64,000 nt of DNA, taken from positions 81,903 to 145,902 of the forward strand of contig NZ_MKIN01000026.1 in assembly GCF_001938985.1 (NCBI RefSeq). The letters run 5' to 3'. A program made the translations under genes and the position numbers. Numbering within the stretch: the first letter of the stretch is position 1; each line of letters begins with the position of its first letter. This document shows, piece by piece, positions 36,301 through 43,959 of this stretch. The stretch is from Gillisella taibaishanensis. Its GTDB lineage: Bacteria; Pseudomonadota; Alphaproteobacteria; Rhizobiales; Rhizobiaceae. The notes beneath the pieces were generated by a model. That model had not been told where the DNA came from. It made no database searches and worked only from the letters and a program-made list of their open reading frames with translations.

Positions 36301-36401
36301 GAACGAGCGGGAATTACTCAGAAACTGCCGGATCCCGGAAATGGTCGTATCGCCTCATGAATTTTGTGCTCCCGGCAGGATCATGCATCCGGAAGCGATA
36401 A

Positions 36402-37517
36402 TCAACTCCAGCTTTTCGGTGCCTCCAGACGCGGTAAAGCCTTTCCCTGCGGAGTGAATACGTAGCAGTCGGACGCAGCCACCGCGAGCGAGACGCGCCC
36501 TCCTTTTCCGGAATGAAAGTGATCATTGGGCGAGCGGGCCACAACATGCTCTCCCAGCGCAGTCCCGTAGAGGTACGTGGCGCTACCCAGGTGTTCCACG
36601 AAATCGACATCGATCTCCACGATCAGTTCACCCGGGCGGCCGGATGGCGCTACGAAATCGTCGGGCCGAACCCCGAGCGTCAGCGTAGTTCCAAGTCCAA
36701 CCGTCCCTGTTTGTACGGGAAGCCAGCCGGACAATCCGTCTTTGAGGCCAATTTCGGCGCGCCCGTCGTCCTTGGTCTTCAGCTTGCAGGGCAGGAAATT
36801 CATTCGCGGCGACCCAATGAAGCCTGCAACAAACTGTGTCGCCGGCGAATGGTAAAGATCGTGGGGGCTGCCTACCTGTTCGATGCGCCCGTCCTTGAGC
36901 ACGACGATCTTGTCCGCCATCGTCATGGCCTCCACCTGATCGTGGGTGACATAGATCATAGTGTTGCCGAGCTGCCGATGGAGCTTGGCGATCTGAACGC
37001 GCATCTGGACCCGCAATTCGGTATCGAGGTTAGAAAGCGGTTCATCGAACAGGAACACCTTGGGCTCGCGAACGATCGCTCGACCTATTGCGACACGCTG
37101 CCTTTGGCCGCCGGAGAGTTGCTTCGGCTTGCGGTCGAGGAGGTGCTCTATCTGTAACAGGGCCGCCGCGTCACGTACTTTTGCAGTGATCTGGTCTTTG
37201 CCCAGTTTCGCCATGCGAAGCGGGAAGGCCAGATTGTCGCGAACGGTCAGATGCGGATAAAGCGCGTAGCTCTGGAACACCATGCCGAGATTGCGGTCAG
37301 CAGCATCGATCGAGTTGACGACTTTGTTGTCGATCTTCAAAGTTCCACCGGAGATTTTTTCCAAACCGCCGATCATGCGCAGCAGCGTCGATTTCCCTGA
37401 ACCAGACGGCCCCACGAACACCACGAACTCGCCATGAGCGATGTCGAGATCGATATCGTGCAGAATACCCAGGGCGCCATAGGCCTTCCGGATTCCCTCA
37501 AGACGGACTTCAGCCAT
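36402..37517 (-). CDS. UgpC/MalK-type ABC transporter ATPase
   Basis: A 371-residue CUT1 ATPase: Walker A GPSGSGKS (about residues 37-44), Q-loop FQSYALYPHL, signature LSGGQRQRVAIGRA, Walker B VFLFDEPLSNLD, H-loop IYVTHDQVEAMTMAD, and a C-terminal TOBE/OB domain (TLGVRPDDF) of the UgpC/MalK group. It energises the binding-protein/permease set at 40043-43320, from which it is separated by three enzyme genes of the same minus-strand operon. Confidence 0.93.
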   Translation of the reverse strand: MAEVRLEGIRKAYGALGILHDIDLDIAHGEFVVFVGPSGSGKSTLLRMIGGLEKISGGTLKIDNKVVNSIDAADRNLGMVFQSYALYPHLTVRDNLAFPLRMAKLGKDQITAKVRDAAALLQIEHLLDRKPKQLSGGQRQRVAIGRAIVREPKVFLFDEPLSNLDTELRVQMRVQIAKLHRQLGNTMIYVTHDQVEAMTMADKIVVLKDGRIEQVGSPHDLYHSPATQFVAGFIGSPRMNFLPCKLKTKDDGRAEIGLKDGLSGWLPVQTGTVGLGTTLTLGVRPDDFVAPSGRPGELIVEIDVDFVEHLGSATYLYGTALGEHVVARSPNDHFHSGKGGRVSLAVAASDCYVFTPQGKALPRLEAPKSWS

Positions 37518-37547
37518 TTCTTCCTCCCATTGTCAGTTCCGCGCCTA

Positions 37548-38342
37548 TCAGCGCGCCGATGGTATCTGCTTCAGACTGGATATGACGAAATCCGGCGCCT
37601 GCAACGTCGGATCGTTCACCGGTGGCACGCCGGTCGTCACGAGAACAGAGCACAGCCCGGCCCGTTTTCCTGCCTGGATGTCGGTCGGTATCTGGTCGCC
37701 GATCATCAGCGTCGATGCCCTGTCGGTCCCCAGTCGCGACAGTGCAGCCTCGATCATATGGACCTCCGGCTTGCCGACGATAATGGGCTTGACCCGGGCA
37801 GCGGTCGCAACCGCGGTGAGGATCGCCCCCGCACCGGGCTCGAAGCCGGTTGGTGTCGGGAGCAATAGATCCGGGTTGGTGCCCATTAGCTGAGCTCCCT
37901 TCAGTACGGCGTCGACAGCGATACGCAGCTTCTCGTGGGTGATTTCGCGATCAAGACCCATGATCACGACAGCCGGATTTTCATCGGTGATTTCGAGTTC
38001 TGCATCCGCGATCGCCTTTTTGAGGGATGGCGCGCCGATCACATAGATGCGCGTACCAGCAGGATGGCTCTGGCGGATCAACTGTGCCGCGGTCACCGCC
38101 GACGTAACGACATTGTCCTCCGTGATCTCCAGACCGAAGCTATTCAACTTGGCCACGACATCTCCGGCCGAATGGGTCGAGTTGTTGGTGACGAAGCAGT
38201 ATGGGATTCCCGCGGCGCGCCAGTCCTGGAAGGTCTCGACCGCATCCTGAATGGCCGCCTTGCCGCGGTAGACAACGCCGTCGAGATCGGAGACGACACC
38301 TTCCACAAGCGGCCAGTCAAGGGCGTGTGCGATCTTAGCCAT
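37548..38342 (-). CDS. HAD-IIA family sugar phosphatase-like hydrolase
   Basis: A 264-residue HAD-superfamily subclass IIA protein, the NagD/p-nitrophenylphosphatase group. The nucleophile motif is SDLDGVVYRGK (Asp nucleophile and Asp acid-base), motif II FVTNNSTHSAGD, and motif IV LMIGDQIPTDIQAGKRAG; a C2B cap lies between. Family members dephosphorylate sugar phosphates or related metabolites. Its start overlaps the SDR stop by 8 bp, so it belongs to the carbohydrate operon, where it could remove a phosphate from a pathway intermediate or a toxic side product. Confidence 0.88.
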   Translation of the reverse strand: MAKIAHALDWPLVEGVVSDLDGVVYRGKAAIQDAVETFQDWRAAGIPYCFVTNNSTHSAGDVVAKLNSFGLEITEDNVVTSAVTAAQLIRQSHPAGTRIYVIGAPSLKKAIADAELEITDENPAVVIMGLDREITHEKLRIAVDAVLKGAQLMGTNPDLLLPTPTGFEPGAGAILTAVATAARVKPIIVGKPEVHMIEAALSRLGTDRASTLMIGDQIPTDIQAGKRAGLCSVLVTTGVPPVNDPTLQAPDFVISSLKQIPSAR

Positions 38343-39108
38343 TCATCAACATCCCGCCGTTTACATGCACGATCTGCCCGGTGATGTAGGCCGAAGCCGG
38401 ACTTGCGAGGAAGACAGCAATGCCGGCGATATCTTCAGGAGAGCCGACACGGCCAAGTGGGATACGCCCCGCGTGGCGCGCTTCCGTCTCTTCGCGCGGA
38501 CGCCCATGCATCGGGGTGTCGATGATACCGGGCGCGACACCATTTACGTTGATGCCGAAGGGAGCACATTCGTAGGCAAGCAGCTTCGTCAGATCATGAA
38601 CGACTGCCTTCGAAAAGCAGTAATCGGCTCCGCCCGCCTGATAGTTGAACACCGCACCTTGCGAAGAAAGCGAAGATCCGATGTTGACGATGCGGCCGCC
38701 ACTCTCCTTCATGAAGCGGTGTACGACCAGCTTCGAGCAGAGGAGCACCGCCCCGGAATTGATTTCCATTGTGCGATCGATCTTCGCCTTGTCGCCTGAC
38801 AGCAGGGACTCGGCCGATTTGATACCGGCATTGTTCACAAGTGCGTCCAAGCGTCCAAAGCGCTGGGCAACTGCATCCATGACGCGCTCGATGTCTTTTT
38901 CGCTGGTGACATCCATTGACATGGTGACGGCCTTCTCGCCGCCTTCCACCTTGGCAAGAGCGCGCTCCAGCGCGTCCTGATTTGCATCAGTGGCGATCAC
39001 ATTTGCGCCGTTTGACAGAAACGCGGCCACAATTGCTGCTCCAATTCCGCCCCCCGCCCCTGTCACGAGAACGGTGTTGCCTGGCGTCGAGAAAAGAGGG
39101 GATGTCAT
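38335..39108 (-). CDS. Short-chain dehydrogenase/reductase
   Basis: A 257-residue classical SDR: cofactor motif TGAGGGIG (about residues 16-23), acidic residue after the second strand (IATDANQDALE) suggesting NAD(H) preference, NNAG motif in LVNNAGIKSAESLL, catalytic Ser in NIGSSLSSQG and YCFSK as the YxxxK pair. Members act on sugar alcohols, sugars or hydroxy acids. It overlaps the ribokinase-like gene by four bases and probably oxidises the compound brought in by the CUT1 transporter. Confidence 0.9.
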   Translation of the reverse strand: MTSPLFSTPGNTVLVTGAGGGIGAAIVAAFLSNGANVIATDANQDALERALAKVEGGEKAVTMSMDVTSEKDIERVMDAVAQRFGRLDALVNNAGIKSAESLLSGDKAKIDRTMEINSGAVLLCSKLVVHRFMKESGGRIVNIGSSLSSQGAVFNYQAGGADYCFSKAVVHDLTKLLAYECAPFGINVNGVAPGIIDTPMHGRPREETEARHAGRIPLGRVGSPEDIAGIAVFLASPASAYITGQIVHVNGGMLMNG

Positions 39109-40046
39109 CGTATCTCCAATAAGGTTTTGTGATTGAGGAATTCGTCGACCTCAGCTGCGGTCGGCATCGATGGCTGGGCACCGCGTCGAGTGACGCAAAG
39201 TGCCGCAACCGCCATTGCCTGGCGGACGGCCTCGCGAACCGGGACACCTCTCGCGAGCGCTGCAGCAAATCCACCGTTGAAGGCATCGCCTGCCGCCGTG
39301 GTGTCAACGACGACGACCGGAAACGCCGGAACAACAAATGTCTGCGTCCCGTCAGCGTAGAAGGCTCCACGTTCGCCGAGGGTGATAAGTGCCGCCTTCG
39401 GCCCAAGCGCTAGCAAGGCTTTGGCAGCTTGAGCAGCGGCTTCCTGACTGTCGATTTCGATCCCGGTGAGCTCGTAGGCTTCAGACTCGTTCGGCGTGAC
39501 GAAGTCGACCGCAGACCAGGCGGCACGCGACAGTCCTGCCCTGACAGGGGCGGGGTTGAATATGAGCCGAAACCCGAGTTGCTCTTTCAGAGAGAAGAGC
39601 TGTTCCAGTGCCGCAATAGGCAAGCCCATTTCCGCAACCACGATCGAATTTGGTTCGATGTGGGCCTTCGCCTCGTCGATCAGTTCGGGCGTGACGTTTG
39701 CGTTAGCGCCTGGGTCGATGACAATCATGTTGCCGCCATCATCGCCGACCATGACCAGCGCCGAACCCGACCCTTCCCCCTTTGCAATCTGAACGGCCTC
39801 TGTGATGACGCCCGCGCTCGTGAGAGAATGCATGAGAACGCGACCGGCTTCGTCGTCGCCGAGGCGAGTAAAGAGCTTGGGTTTAAGTCCCAGCCGTGCG
39901 GCGGCGACCGCCTGGTTCGCGCCCTTCCCGCCCGGATGTCGAACCAGCGATCCAATGAGGCTTTCGCCAGGCGTTGGCAGCCGTTCGACATTGAAGCAAA
40001 GATCGAGATTCGTCGTTCCAAAGAAAACTATGGGCGCTGATCTCAT
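39105..40046 (-). CDS. Ribokinase/PfkB-family carbohydrate kinase
   Basis: A 313-residue PfkB-family sugar kinase: N-terminal FFGTTNLDLCFNVERLPTPG, GGKGANQAVAAARLG, LVMVGDDGGNMIVIDPGAN (ribokinase-like substrate lid), and the catalytic anion hole DTTAAGDAFNGGFAAALARG, where Asp is the base. Start 40046 is chosen because it overlaps the permease stop (ATGA); the longer open frame to 40247 lies over the permease. It would phosphorylate ribose or a similar pentose/deoxy sugar. Confidence 0.91.
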   Translation of the reverse strand: MRSAPIVFFGTTNLDLCFNVERLPTPGESLIGSLVRHPGGKGANQAVAAARLGLKPKLFTRLGDDEAGRVLMHSLTSAGVITEAVQIAKGEGSGSALVMVGDDGGNMIVIDPGANANVTPELIDEAKAHIEPNSIVVAEMGLPIAALEQLFSLKEQLGFRLIFNPAPVRAGLSRAAWSAVDFVTPNESEAYELTGIEIDSQEAAAQAAKALLALGPKAALITLGERGAFYADGTQTFVVPAFPVVVVDTTAAGDAFNGGFAAALARGVPVREAVRQAMAVAALCVTRRGAQPSMPTAAEVDEFLNHKTLLEIR

Positions 40047-40903
40047 TTGACCGCTCCGAAGGTGAGGCCGCGCTCGAGATGACGTTGCCCAACAATAATC
40101 AGGATAACGGGGACGATCATCGTCACGACTAGGCCCGCCGCCATCACGGGATAGAACTGAACTCCAGGATTGAGCAACTTCAGAAGCGCAACCGTGACCG
40201 GCGCCTTCGTCGAACTCAGCATCAGACCGAGTGCAAAGTTGTGCCATGCAAGCAGGAAGACCAGCAGCGAGGCGCCGATCAGACCGGTCTTAAGGAGTGG
40301 CAAGACGATGTGAAGGAGGATACGCACCGGCTTTGCACCGTCGATGGCGGCTGCCTCTTCGATGTCTTTGGGAATATCCTCGACGTAGGAGCGGGCAAGC
40401 CAGACGATCATAGGCAACGTGATGACCTGGTACACCCAGATCATGCCGAGATAGGTGTCGTAGAGTCCCAAGGACTGGAACAGACTGAAGAGCGGGATGA
40501 CCACGAGCAGGACTGGCGCGAAGCGGAAACCCAGAATGAAAAAGGCGATGTCTTCCTTGAAGGGGATCTCACGTCGAGCAAGCACGTATCCGGCCGGCAC
40601 GCCTGCGATCAAAGAAACAACGACGGCTCCGAGTGCCACAATGACGCTGTTGATGATGGGGCTCAGGAAGTCGACCTTGATGGTCCCGTAGCTGGTCGCA
40701 CCCGCTTGGGCGACGTCAAAGAGAACCCGGAAATTCTCTAGTGTCGGGGTGAAGATGAACGTTGGCGGCCAAGCCATGACCTCGCTCTGGTTCTTGAGCG
40801 ACATCATCAGGATCCAGACAAGCGGGAATGCAAGGATGAAGACGCAGAGCAGGACTAGTGCATTGAGAATGACCGTCGTGACGGGCGAGCGTGTGAATTC
40901 CAT
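40043..40903 (-). CDS. CUT1 ABC transporter permease (MalG type)
   Basis: A 286-residue inner-membrane permease with six hydrophobic helices and the EAA motif AAAIDGAKPVRILLHIVLPL that docks to the ATPase. It is the MalG/UgpE-like half of a carbohydrate importer: it follows the other permease by 12 bp and overlaps the kinase gene. A clear GGGGAGGGAA ribosome binding site precedes ATG 40903. Confidence 0.93.
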   Translation of the reverse strand: MEFTRSPVTTVILNALVLLCVFILAFPLVWILMMSLKNQSEVMAWPPTFIFTPTLENFRVLFDVAQAGATSYGTIKVDFLSPIINSVIVALGAVVVSLIAGVPAGYVLARREIPFKEDIAFFILGFRFAPVLLVVIPLFSLFQSLGLYDTYLGMIWVYQVITLPMIVWLARSYVEDIPKDIEEAAAIDGAKPVRILLHIVLPLLKTGLIGASLLVFLLAWHNFALGLMLSSTKAPVTVALLKLLNPGVQFYPVMAAGLVVTMIVPVILIIVGQRHLERGLTFGAVK

Positions 40904-40915
40904 TGTTCCCTCCCC

Positions 40916-41875
40916 TTAGTTCACTCGGCGGCGGACAGCCTGCCAGGCTTTGACCGTCAGGAACGCGCCGATCAAAACAATGAGCCAGTTGACGACCATC
41001 AAGGCAGCGCCTCGACCAAAGGTCATGTTCTGAAATGCGGTGATGTAGCCTTGGACCGAAAGCGCCGCCGTGGCGTTGCCTGGACCACCTTGCGTCGTCC
41101 CGAAAATGATGTCGAACTGATTGAAGGACTCGATCAGGCGGAAGACGGCGGCGATCAGACAATAAGGAGCAACAAGTGGCAACTCGATCCGCCAGAATGT
41201 GGACCAGCCTTTTGCTCCATTGATGCGAGCCGCCTCACGGATGTCGTCTGTGATACCTTGAAGCCCTGCGAAGATGATGAGCGCGAAGAATGGTGTGTAG
41301 GTCCATACGTCGATCAGGATCACCGATATCAATGCAGTTGCTGGGTTTGAAATCCATGCAAACGGCCCAAGGCCAACAAGGGAGAGCAGATAGTTCAAGA
41401 CACCGCTTTGCGGGTTCATCATCGTCGTCCACATGAGGGCAACACTCATTGGTGGAAGAACAAGCGGCAGCAGAATGATTGGCCTCAGCCAGCGTGCGAG
41501 CGATACCCCGGATGCAAAGAGCTTTGCGATCGCCAGGCCCAGGAACGCCTGCAGCAATACCGCCGACAGGGCATAGGTCACCGTCACCCTGACGTTGTTC
41601 CAGAAGTCGGCGGTATTCATCAGCGCAGCGTAGTTCGCAAAGCCCACGAAACGTACGATCGGTCGGCCAAGACGGAGGTCAGTCAGTGACTGAAAAACGC
41701 CGTAGAAGAACAGAAGCAAGAAGCCCAACAGGATCAGAACGGCTGGAGCGATTACGACCAGGCTGAACCAGTCGATCTGCTGGGCAGCTTGGCTTTCGGA
41801 TTTTCCGGTCAGTTGCGCTTTTTCGGGAGCGCTGGTTCGGACAGCCATTGCCGTCTCCGAAACATGAGGTGTCAT
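40916..41875 (-). CDS. CUT1 ABC transporter permease (MalF type)
   Basis: A 319-residue permease with a polar N-terminal arm, six hydrophobic helices (IAPAVLILLGFLLLFFYGVF first) and EAA motif EAARINGAKGWSTFWRIELP. Start 41875 (MTPHVSETAMA) is chosen because GGAG lies 6 nt upstream; the frame is open to 41914. It is the MalF/UgpA-like partner of the permease at 40043-40903. Confidence 0.92.
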   Translation of the reverse strand: MTPHVSETAMAVRTSAPEKAQLTGKSESQAAQQIDWFSLVVIAPAVLILLGFLLLFFYGVFQSLTDLRLGRPIVRFVGFANYAALMNTADFWNNVRVTVTYALSAVLLQAFLGLAIAKLFASGVSLARWLRPIILLPLVLPPMSVALMWTTMMNPQSGVLNYLLSLVGLGPFAWISNPATALISVILIDVWTYTPFFALIIFAGLQGITDDIREAARINGAKGWSTFWRIELPLVAPYCLIAAVFRLIESFNQFDIIFGTTQGGPGNATAALSVQGYITAFQNMTFGRGAALMVVNWLIVLIGAFLTVKAWQAVRRRVN

Positions 41876-41931
41876 TGTGGTCTCCATCCGGGTAACGGAA
41901 GGCGGCAGCCGCAAGCTGCCGCCCTCTTGGC

Positions 41932-43320
41932 TTAAAGTCCGGCGCGAATTTCCTCAGCCAGCGACTTCAGCGTCGTTTCCACGTCGTCACCATTGACCAT
42001 TTTCTGCATAGCGACCGCCCATGCATTCATCGCCTCGCCGAAGCCAACACGCGCGGTAAAGGCCAGTGCGGCGCGATCCTGCGTCGTCTTGAAGCTCTCG
42101 ACGAAATTGTTGAATTCGGGTTTGGAGGCGTAGTCGAGCCATGCTTTGTCGTTCCACGTCGAAGTCCGCGGCGGGTTAACCAGCTTGCCAGAGACGGCAC
42201 CGGCGAGCACGGTTTCCTTCGATGTCGCCCACTGGATGAACAACCAGGCGGCGCCCTTCTTCTGCGACGCAGAATTCATCGCCAGCGACCAAATCCAGAT
42301 GTTGGATTCAAAGTTCTTGGCATTCGGCGCATGGAGAGGGGGAGCAAAAGCAATCTTTCCGGACGCTGGCTGACCGGCAACATCGTTCCAGAAGCCGAAC
42401 ATATTGGAGTCGATCGCCATGGCAGTGCGGCCGGATGAAACCCCGTCGACGACTTGGTACCAGTTGTCATTGGCGAAGGAGGGGGCGGCGCACTTCTTGA
42501 TCATATCCACATAGTCTTTGTGAAAAGCGATCGATTCGGGCGAGTCCAGGCCGGTGTCCAGCTTGCCGTCCTTCATGACGAAGTCCTTGACGCCGTACGA
42601 GCTTGCAATTGAAATCGCGGCAGTATGAATGCTGCTCCAGAACCGCACGCCGCGAACGCCGAGCGGCGTGATTGAAGAATCGGCGGCCTTCAGCTTCTCG
42701 CAGGCCGCAGCCATCTCCGGTGGAGTGGTCGGCAAGGCGATCTTATATTTGTCAAGGATGTCCTTGCGGTAGAACAGCTGGATATTCTCGAATGCATGCG
42801 GGATGGCCCAAACGTTGCCGCCCTCACCGGGTGCAATCTGGCCATCTTCCAACTTCCACGTCAGCGCTTTGCGGAGTGAAGGGAAAAAGTCGTCATAGTC
42901 GTAGCTGGCGTCGGTCAGCTTCGGATCGTTCAGATACTTATCGAGGGGCTCGAGCGAACCACCCGGAGCGAAGTCCCAGGCGGGCTGAATACCGGTTCCG
43001 ACGACGTCCCATGCTGGAGATTTCGTCGTCAGTTGGAGCGTCAACTTGTTCCAGTAGGAATCGTCGGGGTAGAGCTCCGGTACAACCTTGATACCGGTCA
43101 GCTTTTCGAACTCCGGCAGTTTCGCGGCCAAGGCGTCGGCATAGGGATGAATGTCGTAGGCCCAGGTGATCGTAGTTCCTTCGAACTGGCGCCAGTTGAC
43201 GTTGTCAGCCGCAGTGGCGGACGAAACGACCCCTGTCGCCGCCATCGTTGCGGATGCGATTACAAAGCCTTTTGCAGCGCGTATCGCACTGCTACGAAAA
43301 ACGCTCAATAAATAACTCAT
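41932..43320 (-). CDS. Extracellular solute-binding protein, family 1 (CUT1)
   Basis: A 462-residue periplasmic binding protein. A signal peptide (SAIRAAKGFVIASATMAATG) likely cleaves after SATAA; the mature protein has family-1 features ITWAYDIHPYADALAAKLPE, FEKLTGIKV and AAWLFIQWATSKETVL. This family binds sugars, polyols or glycerol phosphates. Start 43320 (MSYLLSVFR) sits directly after GGGAGGAGA; the ATG at 43338 is upstream of that site. It is the first gene of the carbohydrate operon, with the shared operator motif 120 bp upstream. Confidence 0.92.
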   Translation of the reverse strand: MSYLLSVFRSSAIRAAKGFVIASATMAATGVVSSATAADNVNWRQFEGTTITWAYDIHPYADALAAKLPEFEKLTGIKVVPELYPDDSYWNKLTLQLTTKSPAWDVVGTGIQPAWDFAPGGSLEPLDKYLNDPKLTDASYDYDDFFPSLRKALTWKLEDGQIAPGEGGNVWAIPHAFENIQLFYRKDILDKYKIALPTTPPEMAAACEKLKAADSSITPLGVRGVRFWSSIHTAAISIASSYGVKDFVMKDGKLDTGLDSPESIAFHKDYVDMIKKCAAPSFANDNWYQVVDGVSSGRTAMAIDSNMFGFWNDVAGQPASGKIAFAPPLHAPNAKNFESNIWIWSLAMNSASQKKGAAWLFIQWATSKETVLAGAVSGKLVNPPRTSTWNDKAWLDYASKPEFNNFVESFKTTQDRAALAFTARVGFGEAMNAWAVAMQKMVNGDDVETTLKSLAEEIRAGL

Positions 43321-43439
43321 TCTCTCCTCCCGCGGCACTCAGCCTGATTGATCTTGGCTTGCCCTCTCCATTCCCGGGTTTGCCAACTCTACGAATAGCC
43401 AAGGAAACAAGGGGCACAAACGAGAGCCGCCAGAGATTT

Positions 43440-43455
43440 GAGTAAAAATGGGTAA
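43440..43455 (-). promoter_or_regulatory. Cargo operator motif, copy 4 (upstream of carbohydrate operon)
   Basis: GAGTAA at 43440-43445 and GGGTAA at 43450-43455 on the plus strand, 10-bp period, 120 bp upstream of the binding-protein start. It also lies about 55 bp past the copG stop, close to the cargo/core junction. Confidence 0.55.
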
Positions 43456-43508
43456 ACCGGTGAACCATACCGTCGGGCTTTGTAGTTACCGGCCAGCCAG
43501 AGCGGAGT

Positions 43509-43958
43509 TCATTTTGTTTGGATAGGAGGTGCTTCCCTCGGGGCCATTTGATCGGTGATTTCATCTTGAAGCTTTGGACCGCTGGCGAAACGCCTCCCGA
43601 GGGCCTCGATAAACTTCTCATAGCGCTGGGCCCCGCTCGCTCGAGCAATCACTTGCTCGTTCTCCGGCAGAGAAACAGTTGAGTTCAACCAGGACCGGAC
43701 GAATAGGGCCAACGTCTCGCTTATGATCTCCAGATCTCGCTCCAGGCGCTGGAGATTGCGGTCAATTCGATTAAGGCGTTTGACGACGGCCGCCTCCTTT
43801 CTTTCATCCGCATCCGGCGAGAGGAAGGACGCTATGGCGGCCTCGGCGATCAATGAAGCCGATTGCTCGCGTCGATTTGCAAAGTCCGCAAGCCGCCGTT
43901 TCAGATCGGGCTCCAGATATACGGACAGACGCTGCTTCTTTTCCGGGGTTGCCACCAT
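43509..43958 (-). CDS. CopG/ribbon-helix-helix-type conjugation regulator
   Basis: A 149-residue protein with an N-terminal ribbon-helix-helix candidate (KKQRLSVYLEPDLKRRLADF, REQSASLIAEAAIASFLS) and a coiled-coil-prone tail (KRLNRIDRNLQRLERDLEII). RHH proteins directly after traG are usual in ICEs carrying trb operons and often precede trbB; they are thought to regulate or stabilise transfer functions. Start 43958 (MVATPEKKQ) has GGAG 7 nt upstream, one base after the traG stop. Here the next minus-strand gene is cargo instead of trbB. Confidence 0.87.
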   Translation of the reverse strand: MVATPEKKQRLSVYLEPDLKRRLADFANRREQSASLIAEAAIASFLSPDADERKEAAVVKRLNRIDRNLQRLERDLEIISETLALFVRSWLNSTVSLPENEQVIARASGAQRYEKFIEALGRRFASGPKLQDEITDQMAPREAPPIQTK

Positions 43959-43959
43959 C

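Noticed and set aside
29057..43508. Sigma-54 (-24/-12) promoters before the amidase and carbohydrate operons
   Set aside because: Reading both upstream regions on the minus strand gave no TGGC-N8-TTGC-type match with correct spacing.
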